Below, in pieces: positions 58,566 to 64,000 of a DNA stretch of 64,000 nucleotides (within the stretch, counting starts at the first letter, position 1; the number at the start of each line of letters is the position of its first letter). The stretch is from Cycas panzhihuaensis. Its lineage: Eukaryota; Cycadophyta. Location of the stretch: positions 105,965,741-106,029,740 of the forward strand of contig CM041465.1 in the NCBI GenBank assembly GCA_023213395.1. Reading direction: 5' to 3'. A model generated the notes under the pieces. The model was not told the origin of the DNA, made no database searches, and was given only the letters and a program-made list of their open reading frames with translations. The position numbers and the translations under genes are program-made.

Positions 58566-59287
58566 TTCTCCCTCTTAATGGTCATCACGAACAACTTTGT
58601 CTCCTCTTTAAACTTATGAAATTTGAACTTGAAAAAAACTTTGAAAATATATCTTTCAGCTTGATCACTACTAACTTGCTTCATCCTTTTAACAATATGT
58701 GTGTCTTTGCCATTGAGTGATTAAAAAAATCTCCAAGTAAATATAGCTTGAATTGAATGAAGGTGAATGGTTGTAAGTCTAATTTTATCTTCTAGAACTT
58801 TAACTTTATTTTTTGAAGTCTTTGCATTATGAGCAACTATCATATCATAAGATTTCTTCCCTTTAAATTGAGGATTAGGTTTTTGTGCAACAAGATGATC
58901 ATGCATTTGACTTGAGTTTTCCTCCTTGGTCTTTTCATCACAATCCACCTGCTCTAGCATCTATCTCACATACTCAACAATATTAACGTTAAATTCATTT
59001 ATATTGAGAGTATCTCCCCTATTAGTAGAAACTAAGATGTCTCATATGGATTTGGAAGTCGTCAGTTCACAAACTTTAGAGAAAATATTATCATCTATAG
59101 TGCAAAAAAGTAAAGCTAAGGCTTCATTATCTTTTTTAACGTCTTCTTTAATATTAAGATCATATTCATCATGTAAGTATTTCCAAATATTATTTGTAAT
59201 GAAATAATTTTACATTATTTTATGCCATTGTGAAAAATTATGGCCATTAAATACAGGGAATTGTATTTTATTCAGATTGATTACCAT
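58566..59287 (-). pseudogene. Element E8: copia gag relic (broken)
   Basis: From ATG 59,287, in one frame: MVINLNKIQFPVFNGHNFSQ, then NIWKYLHDEYDLNIKEDV, EALALLFCTIDDNIFSKVCE and LTTSKSI-stop-DILVSTNRG, a copia Gag N-terminal (UBN2-like) pattern. From about 58,960 it continues with LEQVDCDEKTKEENS and ends KLFVMTIKREN at the purine tract. About five stops. No knuckle, protease or pol. Gag normally follows the primer site closely; here 3.8 kb separate them. Confidence 0.65.
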
Positions 59288-61735
59288 TTGTATTAAAAAT
59301 TTTAGTACATAATAAAAAAAATATGCTTTTACCAAGTGAACTTATTATAATTCTCAACAAAATATGTGCCTTTAGAAGGAATCAAAGAACTCAATAAATT
59401 AATAAACTTAAAATATATAACTTCAAGTACACTCTTTGAAAGAACTATGTAAGTAATCACAATGCCTTTGAAAAATGAAAGATGCCTTTAGAAAATAAAT
59501 CAACTAGATGCAACTATTTATAAGTGCAATAAGGAAATAATCTTTTTAACAAGGGTGAATAAAAAATGCTTTTAATATGTATATACTTTTTGAAGAAATA
59601 ATAAACTTATAACATATAATTTTAGATAAACTTTGAAATATAATGAATATATGAGTAAAATTTGAATGTAAACTAAGATCTTTTTAACTATGCAAATCTG
59701 AAGTGAAACTTTTGATGATGAAAAATAAAGAATCCTTAAGATTTTGATCTTTTAAATAAATAACTACAAATTTGAGCACGAAAATAACTTTTTTTTGTAA
59801 TACAAGAAATCTTTTTGTCTTAAAGAATATATATAATGCTGAAAATCTGAAATATATGTGTATATTTTCACTGTGAAAGATAAAAAATATGAAGAAGAAA
59901 CTTAAACAAAATGAATTGTACCTATTTTATGTTGTAAGACCACTTGGCTTGTCACTTGCCTTAGATATATATGAGTAATTTCTGCTACAAATCAACTTTA
60001 AAAGAAGTTATATGAAATTCAAATAAAAGTCTCAAACATGTATTATAAGTGATCAATAAGAAATAAAATAAAGTACTCCTTAAAAAAGGTTTAAAAGATA
60101 AGCCTATTAGGGTATTTTAAATGCTCAAGTTGAGTAGCTTCAAAGTTGTACTAAACAATATCAAAATAAGGTGAAATTACACAAATTTAAAGATTAATGA
60201 AATATCTAGTCAATGAAACTGACCATTTTAAGAATGGATTCTTGCAAGTTAAAATTTTAATGTACCAAAGATGTAGTCCTCTTTTTAAGGCTTAATGGGA
60301 GCCTAAGGCTCAAAATATTATGAAATTCTAGTACAAAAACTTGTAGAACAACATAAAATAATCAAATATAGTGTAGAGATCTGCTTAATATACTTTTGAG
60401 TTAAAAACTTTGAGAAATAATGTATAAAAAATAAGCAATAATGGTAAATTAAGAACTATTTTGTACTTCAATTTTGATAGATTAAAACACCTATAAAATA
60501 GACTTAAAATGAAACAAAAATAACTTAAAACTTTAGATCTCTAAAATATATTTTACCAGAATCAAACGGTACTTAATTCTAAGCTATAAAGCTCAAGATA
60601 TTAAAGAAATTATAAAAAGTGTCCTGCCAAGGTTAATAAAATAGGTAGCAAAGACAAGGTCAACTTTGACCTACTCAAACCTGCAAGATATTGAGTCAAA
60701 TCAAGAAGAAAAACCTTCAAGCAGTAGTTCTCTAAATTAGGATTCCAACAAATTCTACAGTTTTGAAATCTGATTTTTAGTTGAGGAGATATAACTGAAA
60801 ATGTAAGTAGTACTTTTTATGTAAATATGGTAAAAAAATACTAAAGTGTCACTTTCATCGATTAAAATGATAATTAAAGTAAATGATAAAGAAGAAAATG
60901 AGTAGATAGTGATAAAATTCGCTAAAAATAGATGGCTACAGAGTAGATCTGGGTAAAAAATAATCTTTTAGTGATAAAATATAACTTAATAAAAAAATGA
61001 TTTTGTGAAAATAATTTAAAATAGCTTTAAAAATCAATGATTGATTTTAAACTGATTGAAAGCAGATCAAATCAGTTCCGAATATAATAAATGACTAGTC
61101 AAAATTATACCTCAAGAAATTCCAGATGCAATAGGACTAGTTTCATCAGAAACTGATAACCTAGTCAAGAGATAGAGAAAACATTAGCTAGGTACCCTAT
61201 GTGTAATGAAATAATAAAAAAAATAAAAAGGAAAAATGTTATAAAACTAAAACACCCTTTTCAAAATAGGCTAAAGGTCATGTGGAGAGGTCTTATGAAT
61301 GAGGATTAAGATTAAGGGGGCTAAATCCTTTAAAACTAGAATTGAAAAAATATTCAATTTAATTTGATCAAATCAAAAACTTTATAAAAATAAAAAATAA
61401 AAAAAACGAAACTTGAACTCGACCTGCGCAAAGAACATAGGCAATAATCAATTAAGAGTAGATCAAGAGGGCCAGATCACAGGTGTTGAGGATACCATTG
61501 GTGGATCAAACTAATCCTGCCTTTAAAAAATAAAAAACTTTTTTTTCTTTATATTAAAAAAATAAACAAAGATGTAGTATATTACGCACGTAGCCCGCTT
61601 GATGAATAGAGCTTACAGGTGCAACGCACAGGGCTAAAACTCAATCAATTTGATCAAATAACAACATAGATAGAGGTGTAGGAGATCTGATACCAAAATC
61701 AGGCACAAAAAATATGTTTTTTTTTTTTTATAATT

Positions 61736-61768
<33 letters not shown>

Positions 61769-63030
61769 TATGTGAGAACAATAGCTAAATGGTGGAAACT
61801 GTGAAAATAGAGATAAAAGAATACTGATAGAACTTAGATATGAGCTAAGGGGATCCCTATTAATGGCATATTGATAGAGAAAGCTGAATTTTATAAAAAA
61901 ATTTCAAAAACTTTTTTAAAAATAGTGAGAAAATAGTGAAGAACCTAATAAACCATAATTTTAGTCACTTTGGAGGCTAGATCTCATTGTATGGGCCATA
62001 AAATGAGACAAGATTTGATAGGTAGCAAGGTGTCTTAGATGGATAGGTGTTAGTAAAATTACATAGTGATCGATTTCCTATGTGCTGAGAACGAACCTGC
62101 AAACTGAATATAGGCCAAACTGAAGTAGTAGTCGATCTAGATGAAATATCTTGTTGTTTGATCAATGAAAACTCAAACTATTTCTTTCAGTAGCTTGCTA
62201 GCTCACCAAGGATCACAATAAGTGGTCACTTGCTAGGGTTTCAAGTGCCAGATCTGTTACATAAGCTCACCAAACCAAATGGATCAAGTCACCCAAAATA
62301 GAAAATGTGAAATAAAAAATAATATGAAAAGATTTAAACAAATAAACTTTATAATATGTAAAGTTTAAAATTTAATATAAATAATCAAACCAATATGGTC
62401 GTAGATGTGCTGTAGTTTACTAAAATTTAAAAAAATAGTGAAATAGATAGTAAAATATATAGTATAACTTCTCTAAGAGGCTTATTAGGCTAAATATGCA
62501 CCAAATCTTGCACAGATCTGAAAGAAAATATTGAATGAATGGACCAAAATATACCAAAAGAGGTCAAATATTTAATAAAATATATAGATCTAGAGAAAAT
62601 ATAGCATAGATCTAGAGAAAAACTTGAATAAATGTCGATTGTAGCTGTGCTCTTACACGAATCTGTAAAAATATTGAATAAGTGGATAAAATATGCCAAA
62701 AATAGCCAAGTTTTTGATAAAAATATATAAAACTTGTTAATAAAAACTCTATAGAGTGAAGAGATCTTGAATATTTACTGATTGTAGCTATGCTTCTACA
62801 CAGATTTGAAAAAATATCTGAAAAATATTTGTTATTTCATAAGTATAAATTAAGAATAATTAGATCTTAATGAAAAGTACTACAAAAAACTGCTAATAAA
62901 CTTTGTAGAAAATGAATATAACCAATATTTCCTTATTGTGAGTAGATCTACTGCAGATGCTAATAAATCTTCTTTCTCTTGAAAAAAACTTTAACAGGTT
63001 AATAAAATTTGAGCAACATACCAACAATCT
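59288..63030 (-). other. Element E8: 3.7-kb AT-rich leader without genes
   Basis: Very AT-rich, no recognised coding sequence. Contains a (GT)n microsatellite (61,747-61,768) next to a short TA run, and T-rich and A-rich runs. Confidence 0.6.
61747..61768. repeat. (GT)n microsatellite
   Basis: Eleven GT units following a short TATATA run, inside E8's leader. Confidence 0.95.
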
Positions 63031-63077
63031 ATGCTCTGATACCAGGTGAAGGAGCTAAACCAAGCTCTGATACCAAA
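63031..63077 (-). repeat. Duplicated primer-site/LTR border in E8
   Basis: GCTCTGATACCA followed by TGAAGGA occurs at about 63,032-63,052 and again at 63,064-63,084 (the true LTR border). The outer copy is a second primer site plus the last bases of an LTR end, set about 32 bp inside the element. Confidence 0.7.
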
Positions 63078-63795
63078 TGAAGGATTATAAAATGATGGAG
63101 ATAGGGCAGAGCATAATCACATAGTCAAAACATTATAGCATAAACACATAAATCTCTTAAATTTAATCCATGATTATGAGTACATAGCAAATCTCCAAAT
63201 GTAGGTGGTGTCTAAAGACACCAGGGTTGCACACCCCTCCAAATATATAATTTGGGAGAGGAGGGAAACTCTTCAACCCTTAGAATTCAAACAATAATAA
63301 AATATTACACAACTTAACTCAAATGAACTTAACTCAAATCAACTTAATCTTACCTTATACTTATCTTCACATGTGAGCACCCACATGTGTAAATTGGTAC
63401 AAGTGGGGTGTGCACTCCTAGGTGAAAGGTGAGAGTGAGGTGATGATCATTAACCCCAACACATAAGAGATAATGGATTTATATATGAAAAATCAGTATG
63501 GGAAAAACCATGGGAGAATTTGTAGTTAAGAGCTCCTTTTAAGTATCTGAATAAGTATATCTCTAGGTCTTAGACCTTTCTCAAGTTCTCAAGTAGTGTA
63601 TGTATATATTTATATTAATAGTCACTTCATGGGTAGCCTATTATTTATATTGAGCCTTTTCATCATCTAATAGAATATTTACATGGATATATGTATGTAT
63701 TATATCTCTCAATATATCTGGTGAGTGGGGTTATATATGTGTTCACAATATTAACATTAGATATTACATATATGATAATATCACATATTCCAACA

Positions 63796-64000
63796 AAGAA
63801 TACTAGCTCAAGTTTTGAAAAGTTAAAAGAGGTCATCATCACAAATCTAGTCTTTATCATGCTAGACTTCATATAGTCATTCATAATTGAATGTGATGCA
63901 TTAGGCATAGGGGTAGGTATAACTCTTCTATAGAATAACCACCCCATTATATATGAAAGCTAAAAGCTAAATTTATGAGAAAGAGATAAGAGCACTTATG
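63796..64000. other. Flank right of E12
   Basis: A 94-codon minus frame spans 63,947-63,663 and includes NDYMKSSMIKTRFVMMTSFN, but it crosses the E12 LTR border. The part right of 63,795 may be an old retroelement coding fragment that I cannot assign. Confidence 0.35.

Larger units (their letters stand above)
58197..63461 (-). mobile_element. Element E8: non-autonomous LTR retrotransposon with gag relic
   Basis: LTRs 58,197-58,565 and 63,078-63,461 start TGAAGGA and end CCCCAACA. Flanks CATAA (58,192-58,196) and CATAA (63,462-63,466) are identical, a perfect 5-bp duplication. The primer site at 63,064-63,075 (minus TGGTATCAGAGC) matches the initiator tRNA-Met complement exactly. Purine tract AAGAGGGAGAA lies at 58,566-58,577. 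The only coding relic is gag near the 3' LTR; the rest of the internal part is AT-rich and non-coding. LTRs differ at roughly one base in ten by eye. Confidence 0.9.
58016..63795 (-). mobile_element. Element E12: primer site and 5' LTR split by E8
   Basis: The primer site at 58,016-58,027 reads TAGTATTAAAGC on the minus strand, three transitions from TGGTATCAGAGC. The LTR starts TGTTAAAATTTAG at 58,028, is interrupted at 58,196 by E8, resumes at 63,467 and ends ATTCCAACA at 63,795, giving TGTT/AACA ends. Joined length is about 0.5 kb. AAGAA (63,796-63,800) is the candidate target duplication. Confidence 0.6.

Overview
This window reads as plant nuclear DNA made almost entirely of dead, nested LTR retrotransposons. 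I found no host gene, tRNA, rRNA, CRISPR array or bacterial operon. Ty3/gypsy Gag-protease-RT-RNase H-integrase relics, Ty1/copia Gag-protease-integrase relics, primer-binding sites for tRNA-Arg and initiator tRNA-Met, and stop codons explained by C-to-T decay all point to a large, heavily methylated plant genome. A gymnosperm or other large-genome land plant is possible, but the sequence does not settle this.

Left part (1-39,126): nested Ty3/gypsy elements, resolved here from LTR ends and 5-bp target duplications. The oldest is 'D' (minus strand, Tat-like), with 3' region, integrase, RNase H, RT, protease and gag at 4,071-12,174 and a 5' LTR at 12,175-12,700 that resumes at 36,784-39,126. 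'B' (12,701-36,783), a related element with 2.63-kb LTRs, is inserted into that LTR. B keeps gag and protease but has lost RT and integrase. It also carries a spliced antisense gene resembling the plant mobile domain (27,281-29,857) and a separate RNase H relic next to its polypurine tract. 'C' (16,350-26,994), from a different gypsy lineage with GTAC-rich LTRs, is inserted into B. C has three CCHC-type knuckles, two extra Gag-core-like modules between protease and RT, and an extra sense ORF after integrase. At the left edge, a plus-strand LTR 'Y' (2,728-4,070) is inserted into D, and the 5' LTR of 'Z' (114-2,727) is inserted into Y. A solo LTR (6,111-6,740) interrupts D's pol.

Right part (39,127-64,000): AT-rich DNA with decayed copia-type elements. 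E6 (plus, about 40,796-44,796) has gag, protease, integrase and RNase H but no RT. E7/E10 (minus, 44,797-49,170) has gag, protease and integrase in one frame, preceded by a long leader with a 300-codon broken ORF, a tRNA-Met primer site and a 5' LTR. That LTR interrupts the gag of E9, whose decayed primer site and LTR are near 51,887-52,170. E11 (52,562-54,819) is a 2.26-kb element with an RT scrap inside. E8 (58,197-63,461) is a structurally complete non-autonomous element with a perfect CATAA duplication and only a gag relic, inserted into the LTR of E12 (58,028-63,795).

Nothing here is likely to make an intact retroelement protein. The most informative points are the accessory ORFs of B and C and the order of insertions.
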